Part shown: positions 16,095-26,878 of the stretch, in pieces
How the letters are laid out: every line of letters starts with the position of its first letter
Position numbering within the stretch: position 1 is the stretch's first letter
NCBI GenBank assembly: GCA_017937025.1
Contig: JAGBEJ010000007.1
Coordinates: 1-45,418, forward strand
Source of the DNA: Paludibacteraceae bacterium
Lineage (GTDB): Bacteria > Bacteroidota > Bacteroidia > Bacteroidales > Paludibacteraceae
Direction of reading: 5' to 3'
Length of the DNA: 45,418 bases
Made by a program: the position numbers and the translations under genes
Notes under the pieces: model-generated
Seen by the model: the letters and a program-made list of their open reading frames with translations, nothing else
Told to the model about the DNA's origin: nothing
Database searches by the model: none

Positions 16095-16122
16095 TTTATG
16101 CGACAACTCCGAGTGTCATAAA
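16095..16122. promoter_or_regulatory. Candidate operator dyad before the XRE/cupin gene
   Basis: TTTATG-CG-ACA and TGT-CATAAA form an imperfect dyad centred near 16108, about 13 bp before the regulator's ATG. Position and symmetry fit autoregulation by an HTH dimer. There is no second copy in the window to confirm it. Confidence 0.35.
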
Positions 16123-16151
16123 TGGCAAGACACCAAGACCAACGCTTGTGA

Positions 16152-16928
16152 TTACTTGTTTATCTTGATACCCTTGATGACTGCGTCGGTGAATCCGTAT
16201 GCCTCCATCTCGTTCAGTCCCTTGATGGTCCATCCGCCAGGAGTGCAGACCTTGTCTATCTCCACCTCCGGATGGCTGTGGTTCTTCAGCACCAGCTGCG
16301 CCGCTCCGATCATTGTCTGCGCCACGATCTGGTAAGCCTCGTCGGCACGGAAACCGAGTTCCACCGCGCCTTCTGCCGATGCGTGAAGATAACGCAGCGC
16401 ATAAGCTATGCCGCATGAGGCTACGGAAGTCGCAGGTCCCATCATGCTCTCTGGTATCAGCACCGCCTTGCCCATGTCGTCGAACATCTTCAGTATCAGA
16501 GCCTCCTGCTCTTTTGTCGCGTTCTGCGAAGAAATGAGCGTCATGCTCTCGCTTATCGACATCGCCGTGTTAGGCATCACACGGAAAGCCGCCAGAGGCT
16601 CTTTCAGTATCTTGTTCAGGAATGCGAAGTCGATGCCGGCGGCTATGCAAGCGAAGATCTTATCCTTTGTCAGCGTGTCGGCTATGCCGGAGAGCACAGG
16701 CTCCACCAGCCAAGGCTTCACCGCGAGTATCACGACAGCCGACTTGCTTGCCGCATCGTATCCGTCCTTCGCTGTGTTGATAGATTTGTATTCTGCTTTG
16801 AGTTCGTTGAGCTTAGACTCGTCGAGGTCCACCACCGTGAGGTTCTCCTGTGGGAGTGCGTTGGCCGCCATCAGTCCGCGAGCCACTGCGCCGCCAATGT
16901 TTCCGGCGCCAATGATAGTTACTTTCAT
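16152..16928 (-). CDS. proC: Pyrroline-5-carboxylate reductase
   Basis: Last step of proline synthesis: reduces 1-pyrroline-5-carboxylate with NAD(P)H. The N-terminal Rossmann motif GAGNIGGAVARGL (about 7-19) binds the nucleotide. AVKPW, FRVMPNTAMSISE and the C-terminal TPGGWTIKGLNEME are the family signatures. A length of 258 residues is normal. It is divergent from pta and upstream of the XRE/cupin and acyl-CoA synthetase genes on the same strand. Confidence 0.94.
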   Translation of the reverse strand: MKVTIIGAGNIGGAVARGLMAANALPQENLTVVDLDESKLNELKAEYKSINTAKDGYDAASKSAVVILAVKPWLVEPVLSGIADTLTKDKIFACIAAGIDFAFLNKILKEPLAAFRVMPNTAMSISESMTLISSQNATKEQEALILKMFDDMGKAVLIPESMMGPATSVASCGIAYALRYLHASAEGAVELGFRADEAYQIVAQTMIGAAQLVLKNHSHPEVEIDKVCTPGGWTIKGLNEMEAYGFTDAVIKGIKINK

Positions 16929-16980
16929 TTTCCTTCTTTTTTACTTCTTCTGCCTCGTGCGTTATACTCCAAGGCAAACG

Positions 16981-16988
16981 CAAAGATA
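16981..16988 (-). promoter_or_regulatory. -7 box upstream of proC
   Basis: TATCTTTG (16988 to 16981), about 53 bp before the proC ATG, is a perfect Bacteroidota -7 element. No TTTG box is visible at the proper distance. Confidence 0.4.
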
Positions 16989-17072
16989 AATTGTTTTATA
17001 TCTAATTGACTATTCATTTTGCTTATTTTAGCAACAACAGAAAATAAAGAATCCGTTTTGCTTACTTTTTTA

Positions 17073-17080
17073 TATCTTTG
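17073..17080 (+). promoter_or_regulatory. -7 box upstream of pta
   Basis: TATCTTTG at 17073-17080, about 84 bp before the pta ATG. A TTTG lies only 12 bp upstream (17057-17060), closer than the usual 19-20 bp, so the -33 part is uncertain. Confidence 0.45.
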
Positions 17081-17163
17081 CTATTTAGTCATAGCAACCG
17101 GTCAGCGGAAGGCTACTAACATCAACATCGAATTTTATATAAATTTCTAATAATAAATACTTT

Positions 17164-18174
17164 ATGAACATTATTGATCAAATTGTTGCGCGCGCAAAAG
17201 CAAACAAGCAGCGCATTGTTCTCCCTGAAAGTCTGGAAGAACGTACAATCACAGCAGCCGACAAGGCTTTGGCTGACGACATCGCCGACATCATCCTCAT
17301 CGGAAACGAAGGTGAAATCAAGGCTCTCGCCGCAAAGCTCGGTCTGAAGAACATCGACAAGGCCACTATCATAGACCCTGCCACTTCTGCTAAGACAGAG
17401 GAGTACGCCAACCTGCTTTTCGAGCTCCGCAAGAGCAAGGGCATGACTATCGAGGACGCTCGCAAGAAGGTGCTCGACCCACTTTACTTCGGATGCCTCA
17501 TCATCAAGAGCGGCGACGCTGACGGACAAATCTCAGGCGCATTGTCAACCACTGGCGACACTCTCCGCCCAGCGCTGCAGATCATCAAGTGCGCTCCTGG
17601 CATCTCATGCGTTTCAGGCGCAATGCTCCTTATCACTAACGCCAAGGAATACGGCGAGGACGGTGTATTGGTTATGGGCGACGTTGCCGTAACTCCTATG
17701 CCTGACGCAAACCAGCTCGCGCAGATCGCTGTCTGCACAGCTCAGACTGCAAAGAGCGTGGCAGGCATCGCTGACCCACGCGTGGCTATGCTTTCGTTCT
17801 CGACTAAGGGCTCTGCAAAGCACGAGGTTGTTGACAAGGTGGTAGAGGCTACTAAGCTGGCTAAGGAACTCGACCCAACACTGAAGGTTGACGGCGAGCT
17901 TCAGGCTGACGCTGCTCTCGTTCCATCAGTTGGACAGAAGAAGGCTCCAGGTTCAGACATCGCAGGCAAGGCTAACGTTCTCGTTGCTCCATGCCTCGAG
18001 GTTGGAAACATTGGCTACAAGCTCGTTCAGCGTCTTGGCGGTGCCGACGCTATCGGCCCTATCCTCCAAGGTATCGCTCGCCCAGTGAACGACCTGAGCC
18101 GCGGATGCTCTGTTGACGACATCTACAAGATGGTTGCCATCACAGCTTGCCAGGCTATGGACGCAAAGAAATAA
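17164..18174 (+). CDS. pta: Phosphate acetyltransferase (short form)
   Basis: Interconverts acetyl-CoA and acetyl phosphate. At 336 residues it is the compact catalytic-domain form without the N-terminal regulatory extension of enterobacterial Pta. Recognisable segments: RIVLPESLEERT, DADGQISGALSTTGDTLRP, VVTPMPDANQLAQIA-type region, SFSTKGSAKHE, DGELQADAALVP and ANVLVAPCLEVGNIGYKL. It is 32 bp before ackA, and the pair makes ATP and acetate from acetyl-CoA during fermentation. Confidence 0.96.
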   Translation: MNIIDQIVARAKANKQRIVLPESLEERTITAADKALADDIADIILIGNEGEIKALAAKLGLKNIDKATIIDPATSAKTEEYANLLFELRKSKGMTIEDARKKVLDPLYFGCLIIKSGDADGQISGALSTTGDTLRPALQIIKCAPGISCVSGAMLLITNAKEYGEDGVLVMGDVAVTPMPDANQLAQIAVCTAQTAKSVAGIADPRVAMLSFSTKGSAKHEVVDKVVEATKLAKELDPTLKVDGELQADAALVPSVGQKKAPGSDIAGKANVLVAPCLEVGNIGYKLVQRLGGADAIGPILQGIARPVNDLSRGCSVDDIYKMVAITACQAMDAKK

Positions 18175-18206
18175 TAATTACATAACTAAATAACAGTCAT
18201 TTATAA

Positions 18207-19406
18207 ATGAAAATCTTAGTTCTTAACTGCGGTAGCTCTTCTATCAAGTACAAATTGTTCGAGATGGCAGACCGCAGTGTCATCGCACAAGGTGGCGTGG
18301 AGAAAATCGGTCTTAAGGACTCATTCCTTAAGTTCACAAAGCCTAACGGCGAGAAGAAAGTCATAGAGAAGGAGATGCCAGAGCATACTGTCGGCGTTGA
18401 GCTCATCCTCAACACACTGACAAGCGCAGAGGACGGCGTGCTGAAGTCACTCAACGAGCTTGACGCTGTAGGCCACCGCGTGCTGCACGGAGGTCAGGCT
18501 TTCTCTGAGTCTGTGCTCATCAACGACGAGGTAATCAAGGCTATCGAGGACAACATCGAGCTCGGACCTCTTCACAACCCAGCCAACCTCAAGGGTATCA
18601 ACGCAGTGAAGAAGATCCTGCCTAACATCCCACAGGTTGCGGTGTTCGACACAGCATTCCACCAGACTATGCCAGAGAAGGCGTTCATGTACGCTCTCCC
18701 ATACGAGTACTACGAAAAGTTCAAGGTTCGCCGCTACGGCTTCCACGGAACTTCTCACCGCTACGTTTCCAAGAGAGTGTGCGACTTCCTCGGCATCAAG
18801 CCAGAAGGCACAAAGATAATCACTGCCCACGTAGGTAACGGAGGCTCGCTCGCAGCCATCAAGGACGGCAAGTGCGTCGATACTACCATGGGTATGACTC
18901 CTGCTGAGGGACTCATGATGGGTACTCGCGCCGGCGAAGTTGACCCAGGTATGCTGCCATACGTATTCTCGAAGGGCGGACTGAACGCTGATTCGTTCAA
19001 CGACCTCGTGAACAAGAAGAGCGGTCTGCTCGGCGTTTCAGGCGTGTCTTCCGACATGCGTGACATCATGCAGGCGATAGCAGACGGCAACGAGCGCGCA
19101 AAACTCGCTCTCGACATGTTCGTTTACCGTCTGACTAAGCTCATCGGCTCGTTTGTAGCAGCAATGAACGGAACAGACATCCTCGTGTTCACAGGAGGTA
19201 TCGGCGAGAACTCCGACATCGTGCGCAGACTCGTGTGCGACGGATTGACTTACCTCGGTTTGAAGATTGACGAGGAGAAGAACTCACAGGCCCACGGAAC
19301 TGAAGTTGTCATCTCTACAGCTGATTCCAAGATGAAGGTAGTCGTAATCCCAACTGACGAGGAGCTGACTATCGCTTCAGACACTGAGGCTATCGTCAAG
19401 AAGTAA
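18207..19406 (+). CDS. ackA: Acetate kinase
   Basis: Converts acetyl phosphate and ADP to acetate and ATP. ASKHA-fold motifs: VLNCGSSSIKY at the N-terminus, VGHRVLHGG near residue 90, VFDTAFHQTMP near 148-158, FHGTSHRYV near 180, HVGNGGSLAAI near 208 and FTGGIGENSDIVR near 330. A length of 399 residues is standard. It is the second gene of the pta-ackA operon and is followed by a strong terminator. Confidence 0.97.
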   Translation: MKILVLNCGSSSIKYKLFEMADRSVIAQGGVEKIGLKDSFLKFTKPNGEKKVIEKEMPEHTVGVELILNTLTSAEDGVLKSLNELDAVGHRVLHGGQAFSESVLINDEVIKAIEDNIELGPLHNPANLKGINAVKKILPNIPQVAVFDTAFHQTMPEKAFMYALPYEYYEKFKVRRYGFHGTSHRYVSKRVCDFLGIKPEGTKIITAHVGNGGSLAAIKDGKCVDTTMGMTPAEGLMMGTRAGEVDPGMLPYVFSKGGLNADSFNDLVNKKSGLLGVSGVSSDMRDIMQAIADGNERAKLALDMFVYRLTKLIGSFVAAMNGTDILVFTGGIGENSDIVRRLVCDGLTYLGLKIDEEKNSQAHGTEVVISTADSKMKVVVIPTDEELTIASDTEAIVKK

Positions 19407-19430
19407 ATTCTGCTTCATAATATTCAAAAG

Positions 19431-19458
19431 GTCCGGGCATTGTGCTCGGACTTTTTTT
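19431..19458 (+). terminator. Terminator of pta-ackA
   Basis: Stem GTCCGGGC/GCTCGGAC (one mismatch) with a 5-base loop followed by seven T residues, 25 bp after the ackA stop. Confidence 0.88.
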
Positions 19459-19549
19459 GTTACCACTACTCCACAATGAGTTTGTTGTCAAATTGACAAA
19501 ATATGTTTGTTAGCATATAAATGCAGGTTTTAAATAATTTTAACCTTTC

Positions 19550-19557
19550 GGGGGGGG
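19550..19557 (+). repeat. Run of eight G residues upstream of a lipoprotein gene
   Basis: An 8-base G homopolymer in otherwise AT-rich sequence, about 70 bp before the lipoprotein ATG. TTTG (19561-19564) and a TATCTTTA box (19577-19584) lie immediately downstream, so the run would be at the upstream edge of a promoter. Confidence 0.7.
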
Positions 19558-19626
19558 TAATTTGTTTATTTGGATTTATCTTTAATGCAATTACACAATC
19601 TTGTAACACCTAAAAATCCAAAGCCT

Positions 19627-20124
19627 ATGAAAAAGATTGAAATTATCGCGATGATGCTGGCAACCATACTCTGCCTGTGTTCCACATCTTGCAGCGACGA
19701 CAAAGAAAGCAGAGACACAAGCGCAAACGTGACATCGTCTGACCCAGCTGGCACAATAGCGGCAAATCTAAGGACCGACAACAGCGACTTTATATCTTTA
19801 ACAGAAGGAGACCCATTTATTTATCTTGATACAAGAGTTGGTCTTAATTTCTTCTTCAGAACCGCCACGTATAACTATTACACGGATGACGATGCATATA
19901 TTGTATGTGTGGGGGCTGTGAAAAACATTTCGGAAATCAAAACAATTCCTGAGGCAGGGTGGTCTCACGAAACAGCCGAAGAACCTGGATATGGTTATGT
20001 CATCAAGAAAAACGGTTCTGAAGGAACAGTGTACGTCCGCGTCTATGTTGTGGATTGGATTACTCGCACAGGAGACAACGGCATCATCGGAGTCAAAATC
20101 AAATACCAAGTATGGGAGCCATAA
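19627..20124 (+). CDS. Small lipoprotein (DUF5036-like)
   Basis: A 165-residue predicted lipoprotein. The signal peptide ends in STSC with Cys22, followed by the acidic SDDKES that is usual for Bacteroidota surface lipoproteins. The segment DPAGTIAANLRT and the later KTIPEAGWSHETAEEPGYGYV, then TVYVRVYVVDWITRTGDNGIIGVKIKYQ recall DUF5036 proteins. The longer frame from 19570 adds 19 residues before the signal peptide, so I take ATG 19627. It is a single gene between the ackA terminator and the ABC-F promoter. Function unknown. Confidence 0.75.
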   Translation: MKKIEIIAMMLATILCLCSTSCSDDKESRDTSANVTSSDPAGTIAANLRTDNSDFISLTEGDPFIYLDTRVGLNFFFRTATYNYYTDDDAYIVCVGAVKNISEIKTIPEAGWSHETAEEPGYGYVIKKNGSEGTVYVRVYVVDWITRTGDNGIIGVKIKYQVWEP

Positions 20125-20221
20125 ACTCTCCGTTTATGAACAGAAACAAAACAAGGGAAGCCATAACGCTTCCCTTGATTTTTCTACGACACTACGCCAC
20201 AAGACCGGCTCATAAAACGTC

Positions 20222-22685
<2,464 letters not shown>

Positions 22686-23150
22686 CTACCGCCAGTTCTT
22701 GTAAGGATTCTGGCTTAAGGATGAGTTGTAGTAGCGCTCGTCGCCACTGACCTCGTCGCCTGCCCATGCGGGCTTCGTGAACGGCTCGTCCTCGCTTTGC
22801 AGCTCTATCTCAGCCACGACGAGGCCGGCATTGTCGCCCAGAAACTCATCGACCTCCCACTTCTTGCCGTCAATTACGCAAACATAGCGCCACTTCTCTA
22901 TCACACCGGTCTTCACAAGATTGTCAAGCATGTCGTTGGCGTCGGCGGCAGGTATCTCGTACTCGTATTCCGTACGCGAAATGCCGTTATTCCGTCCCTT
23001 GACGGTCAAGAACCCCATGTCGCCAGCAACCCTTACCCTGACGGTTTTGTCGGGCTCTACGGACAAATATCCCTGCTTGTAGTACTTGTGCGGACTGCTC
23101 TTGTAGCCGTCCGACACGACTAAGAACTTTCTTTCTATCTCTTTGGGCAT
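22686..23150 (-). CDS. CYTH-domain phosphohydrolase/triphosphatase
   Basis: A 154-residue single-domain CYTH protein. The N-terminal EIERKFLV is the ExExK metal and phosphate motif; TVRVRV, FLTVKG, EYEYEIP, RYVC, KWEVDEFLG and LVVAEIEL supply the further charged strands of the triphosphate tunnel. Small CYTH proteins of this kind are inorganic triphosphatases or class IV adenylate cyclases. The triphosphatase reading is more likely, but it cannot be settled from sequence. It lies downstream of the acyl-CoA synthetase pair on the same strand, separated by a hairpin terminator. Confidence 0.85.
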   Translation of the reverse strand: MPKEIERKFLVVSDGYKSSPHKYYKQGYLSVEPDKTVRVRVAGDMGFLTVKGRNNGISRTEYEYEIPAADANDMLDNLVKTGVIEKWRYVCVIDGKKWEVDEFLGDNAGLVVAEIELQSEDEPFTKPAWAGDEVSGDERYYNSSLSQNPYKNWR

Positions 23151-23182
23151 TGTGTGTTGCTTGGGTGGTTATTATAAATAAG

Positions 23183-23207
23183 AAAGCAGAACTCACCGCC
23201 CTGCCTT
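23183..23207 (-). terminator. Terminator after acyl-CoA synthetase copy 1
   Basis: A 10-bp stem (23183-23192 with 23198-23207) with three G-U pairs valid on the minus strand, loop of five bases, then a T-rich stretch. It resembles the hairpin after copy 2. Confidence 0.6.
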
Positions 23208-23216
23208 CATTATGGA

Positions 23217-24896
23217 TTATATTTCCGCATCCATGTACAGATACCTCTTGATGCTCTTCTTCGCTGTCTTCTCAAACTCATCCTCCCAGATTTTAAATCC
23301 AGAGACTTTCTCATACGCCGGCACGACTGTGTTCAGCTGCTTGATGTTGTCGCCCAGCACTTCCTTTATGTCTTCCTCGTTGAGCCCAAGCGACTTTGCG
23401 GCGTCGTAGTCCGGGTGGATGAGGGCGTATAGTTTGTCGCCTTTCTGTATGACGATGCTCTCGCTCACAAGGTTCATGTTGTCGAGTCGGGACTCTATCT
23501 CCTCAGGGTAAATGTTCTGGCCGTTAGAGCCAAGCAGCATGTTCTTGCATCTTCCTTTGATGAATACGTTGCCCTCTGCGTCCATAATGCCAAGGTCGCC
23601 AGTGTGATACCAGCCATCGGCATCCAGCGTGCTCGCTGTCGCCTCCGGATTTTTGTAGTATCCGAGCATGACGTTGGTTCCTCGCGCCAATATCTCGCCG
23701 ACCTCGTTCTGCGGGTCGTTGCTGTTTATTTTCACCTCCATTCTCGGAGCCGCCTTGCCGCAGGAACCAGTCTTGAAGTTCTTCCAATCCTCATAACAAA
23801 TGATAGGAGCGCACTCCGTAGCGCCATATCCCACTGTGTAGTCGAAACCGATGGACTTTAGGAAGTGGTCAATCTCCGGATTGAACGCAGCACCGCCGAT
23901 AATCACCTCGTAGTAAGCGCCGCCGAACACCGCTCTCATCTTCTCCTTCACCATGTTGCGTATTCGCTGGCTCACTATCGGTATATTGAGCAATATCTTC
24001 ATTGACGGCGTCTGCAACTTAGGCAGGACAGCCTTCTTCACAATCTTCTCTATGATGAGAGGCACTGCGATGATGACGTGAGGCTTTATCTCGGCGAATG
24101 CGTTAAGCAATATCTGCGGACTTGGCACACGCGTCAGGAAGTAGATGTGAGCGCCGGCGCATATCTCAAAGAGGAACTCGAAAGCCATGCCGTACATGTG
24201 CGCCATTGGCAGCATGGAAACGACAGGCGAGCCTTCCTTGACCGAGTGTCCCAGCACCTGGAACGCAAACAACACATTTGACCAAAGCGCTCTGTATGGT
24301 ATCATCACGCCCTTGGAGAATCCTGTCGTTCCGCTCGTGTAGTTGAGCACAGCCAGCCTGTCGGGGTCTTCTCTGAAGTATGACACTGCCTCGCTTCTGA
24401 ATTTCTCGGGGTATTTCTTGCCGAACAGCTCGTTCAAGTGCTCGCACGCGAAAGTGAACTTCTCGCTGCGCGACACTAGTTTCGTGTAGTCAGTAATTGC
24501 CATGATGCCCTCAAGAGCTGGCATCTGCTTCTCGTCAAGACGAGGCCACACCCAGTCGCCCACAAACAGAAGCTTGGCTTCTGAATGATTCACCGTGTTG
24601 TGTATCTGGTCCGGCTGAAATTCATGGAGGATAGGCACAGCCACAGCTCCGTAAGTCACTGTCGCCAGAAATGCCACACCCCAGTTCGATGAGTTTCTGC
24701 CGCAGATGGCTACTTTCTCGCCTTGCTTGATTCCCATCGTCTCAAACAGAATGTGCAACTTGGCTATTTTGCGAGCCACATCCTTGTATTGCAGAGTCGC
24801 ACCTTGATAATCAGTCAGAGCGTCTCTGTCCCAGTTAGTCTTAATGCTGTTCTCCAAAATAGCATTGAAAGTCTTTTCTTCTGATGGATGAATCAT
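23217..24896 (-). CDS. Long-chain acyl-CoA synthetase, tandem copy 1
   Basis: A 559-residue AMP-forming acyl-CoA synthetase with YTSGTTGFSKGVMIPY near residue 185-200, GYGATECAP near 345, WYHTGDLGIMDAEGNVFIKGR near 430 and a C-terminal EKTAKKSIKRYLY lysine region. It should charge long-chain fatty acids with CoA; chain preference is not visible. The ATG at 24896 is preferred over the TTG two codons upstream. It is highly similar along its whole length to the next gene at 24978, so the pair is a tandem duplication. A terminator separates the copies, so copy 1 depends on readthrough or on a weak promoter in the 42-bp gap after the hairpin. Confidence 0.87.
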   Translation of the reverse strand: MIHPSEEKTFNAILENSIKTNWDRDALTDYQGATLQYKDVARKIAKLHILFETMGIKQGEKVAICGRNSSNWGVAFLATVTYGAVAVPILHEFQPDQIHNTVNHSEAKLLFVGDWVWPRLDEKQMPALEGIMAITDYTKLVSRSEKFTFACEHLNELFGKKYPEKFRSEAVSYFREDPDRLAVLNYTSGTTGFSKGVMIPYRALWSNVLFAFQVLGHSVKEGSPVVSMLPMAHMYGMAFEFLFEICAGAHIYFLTRVPSPQILLNAFAEIKPHVIIAVPLIIEKIVKKAVLPKLQTPSMKILLNIPIVSQRIRNMVKEKMRAVFGGAYYEVIIGGAAFNPEIDHFLKSIGFDYTVGYGATECAPIICYEDWKNFKTGSCGKAAPRMEVKINSNDPQNEVGEILARGTNVMLGYYKNPEATASTLDADGWYHTGDLGIMDAEGNVFIKGRCKNMLLGSNGQNIYPEEIESRLDNMNLVSESIVIQKGDKLYALIHPDYDAAKSLGLNEEDIKEVLGDNIKQLNTVVPAYEKVSGFKIWEDEFEKTAKKSIKRYLYMDAEI

Positions 24897-24938
24897 GGGC
24901 AAAATACTTTATTGGTGATAATACATTCTAAAGAAAAG

Positions 24939-24965
24939 AGGCAGAACCTCAGTAAAGCTCCGCCT
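24939..24965 (-). terminator. Terminator between the two acyl-CoA synthetase copies
   Basis: An 11-bp stem (24955-24965 with 24939-24949) with three G-U pairs that only form on the minus strand, loop of five bases, followed by CTTTTCTTT. Confidence 0.7.
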
Positions 24966-24977
24966 TCTCCCTATTGA

Positions 24978-26660
24978 TTATATCTCAGCATCTTTATACA
25001 AGTATCTCTTGATGCTCTTCTTCGCTGTCTTCTCGAATTCCTCCTCGCAAAGCTTGAATCCAGCTACTTTCTCATAGGCAGCTACCACAGTGTTCAGCTG
25101 CTTTATATTGTCCTCCATCACTTCCTTTATGTCATCATTGTTCAGACCGAGTGATTTCGCTGCCTCGTAATCTGGGTATATCAAAGCATAAAGCTTCTCG
25201 CCCTTTTGTATCACAACGCTTTCGTTCACAAGGTTCATGTTGTTGAGCCTTGACTCTATCTCTTCAGGATAAATATTCTGACCATTTGAACCAAGCAGCA
25301 TGTTCTTGCATCTTCCTTTGATGAACACATTGCCCTCTGCGTCCATAATACCAAGGTCACCAGTGTGATACCAGCCTTCCGAGTCGATAGCCTCTGCCGT
25401 CGCCTCTGGATTCTTGTAATATCCGAGCATGACGTTCATTCCTCGCGCCAATATCTCACCCACCACATTCTGAGGATCCTTGCTGTCTATCTTGACTTCC
25501 ATTCTCGGAGCAGCCTTGCCGCAAGAGCCTTCCGCATACTTTTTCCAATCCTCATAAGTGATGATTGGCGCACACTCTGTAGCTCCATAACCGACAGTGT
25601 AGTCGAAACCTATTGACTTGAGGAAGTGGTCGATTTCCGGATTGAACGCAGCACCTCCGATGACAACTTCGTAATATTCGCCACCGAACACCTCTCTCAT
25701 CTTCGTCTTCACCATATTGCGGATTCTCTGGCTCACAATTGGGAGATTGAGCAATATTCTCATTGATGGTGTCTGAAGCTTTGGCAGAACCGCTTTCTTG
25801 ACAATCTTCTCGACTATCAGCGGAACGGCGATAATCAGACGTGGCTTAATATCAGAGAACGCGCCAAGCAGAACCTGCGGGCTCGGCACACGAGTCAGGA
25901 AATAAATATGAGCACCTATACAAACCTCATACAGGAACTCGAACGCCATGCCATACATGTGCGCCATAGGCAACATTGAAACGACAGGAGAACCTGCATG
26001 TACTGCATGACCAAACACCTGACATGCGAATATGACATTAGACCATAAAGCTCTGTAAGGAATCATCACACCCTTAGAGAATCCAGACGTTCCGCTGGTG
26101 TAGTTGATTACAGCCAGTTCGTCTGGGTCAGCCTTATAGTATGACACGCAGTCCTGACGGAACTTGGTTGGATACTTCTTGCCAAAGAGTTCGTTCAAAT
26201 GCTCGCACGCATAAGTGAATTTCTCGCTGCGAGAGACGAGCATTGTGAAATCCACGATTGAGACGATGCCTTCAAGGTTAGGCATCTCCTTCTCGTCGAG
26301 GTGAGGCCATATCCAGTCTCCGGCAAAGAGCATCTTCGCCTCGGAGTGGTTCACGATATTATGAATCTGGTCTGGCTTGAATTCATGGAGAATAGGCACT
26401 GCAACTGCGCCGTATGTGACTGCCGCCAGGAATGCAACTCCCCAGTTCGATGAGTTTCTGCCGCAGACTGCGATCTTATCCCCCTGTTTGACACCTGTGT
26501 TCTCAAATATGATGTGAAGTTTGGCTATTCTTCTCGCCACATCGTTATATTGGAGTGTGGCGCTTTGATAATCGGTCAGAGCGTCTCTGTTCCAATTGGT
26601 TTTTATACTATTTTCAAATACCTCGTTAAATGTTTTTTCCTTAGGTACAAATTCTTCCAT
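24978..26660 (-). CDS. Long-chain acyl-CoA synthetase, tandem copy 2
   Basis: A 560-residue paralogue of the previous gene, with all the ANL motifs in the same places. The phosphate-binding motif reads YTSGTSGFSKG, with Ser in place of Thr at the second TT position. The N-terminus MEEFVPKEKTFNEVFENSIKTNWNRDALTDYQ differs from copy 1 mainly in the first few residues. It is the promoter-proximal copy. A full promoter lies 24-55 bp upstream, surrounded by five TGTGCAA boxes, which suggests dedicated regulation. Chain-length preference cannot be read. Confidence 0.88.
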   Translation of the reverse strand: MEEFVPKEKTFNEVFENSIKTNWNRDALTDYQSATLQYNDVARRIAKLHIIFENTGVKQGDKIAVCGRNSSNWGVAFLAAVTYGAVAVPILHEFKPDQIHNIVNHSEAKMLFAGDWIWPHLDEKEMPNLEGIVSIVDFTMLVSRSEKFTYACEHLNELFGKKYPTKFRQDCVSYYKADPDELAVINYTSGTSGFSKGVMIPYRALWSNVIFACQVFGHAVHAGSPVVSMLPMAHMYGMAFEFLYEVCIGAHIYFLTRVPSPQVLLGAFSDIKPRLIIAVPLIVEKIVKKAVLPKLQTPSMRILLNLPIVSQRIRNMVKTKMREVFGGEYYEVVIGGAAFNPEIDHFLKSIGFDYTVGYGATECAPIITYEDWKKYAEGSCGKAAPRMEVKIDSKDPQNVVGEILARGMNVMLGYYKNPEATAEAIDSEGWYHTGDLGIMDAEGNVFIKGRCKNMLLGSNGQNIYPEEIESRLNNMNLVNESVVIQKGEKLYALIYPDYEAAKSLGLNNDDIKEVMEDNIKQLNTVVAAYEKVAGFKLCEEEFEKTAKKSIKRYLYKDAEI

Positions 26661-26821
26661 TGCACAATATTTATATGAATGTGCAAATAAAGAACATATA
26701 TATTAAAGAAACAAAGAAAATGGCACTTTTTTGCCCTAAATGTGCAATTTAGCCAAAACTGTGCAATTCATAAAAGCCGAAAACACAGACACATGTCAAA
26801 ATCAAAATTATTTATGTGCAA
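26660..26821. promoter_or_regulatory. Array of five TGTGCAA boxes around the acyl-CoA synthetase promoter
   Basis: TGTGCAA occurs at 26680-26686, 26741-26747, 26760-26766 and 26815-26821, and inverted (TTGCACA) at 26660-26666. One box overlaps the -7 element and one overlaps the start codon. Two pairs have about 20-bp spacing (26660/26680 and 26741/26760), i.e. two helical turns. This looks like a regulator-binding array; the regulator is unknown. Confidence 0.5.
26684..26715 (-). promoter_or_regulatory. Promoter of the acyl-CoA synthetase pair
   Basis: TTTG (26715 to 26712), 20 bp, then TTTATTTG (26691 to 26684), one base off the TAnnTTTG consensus. Confidence 0.6.
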
Positions 26822-26855
26822 AAAAAAATGCGGAACTCGTATGAGCTCCGCATTT
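26821..26855 (-). terminator. Terminator of the GyrI-like gene
   Basis: Stem of 13 bp (26826-26838 with 26843-26855), whose only imperfect pair is a wobble on the minus strand, followed on that strand by eight T residues. It lies 24 bp after the stop at 26879. Confidence 0.85.
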
Positions 26856-26878
26856 ACTTAGTTTTTTATCAATGTGTT

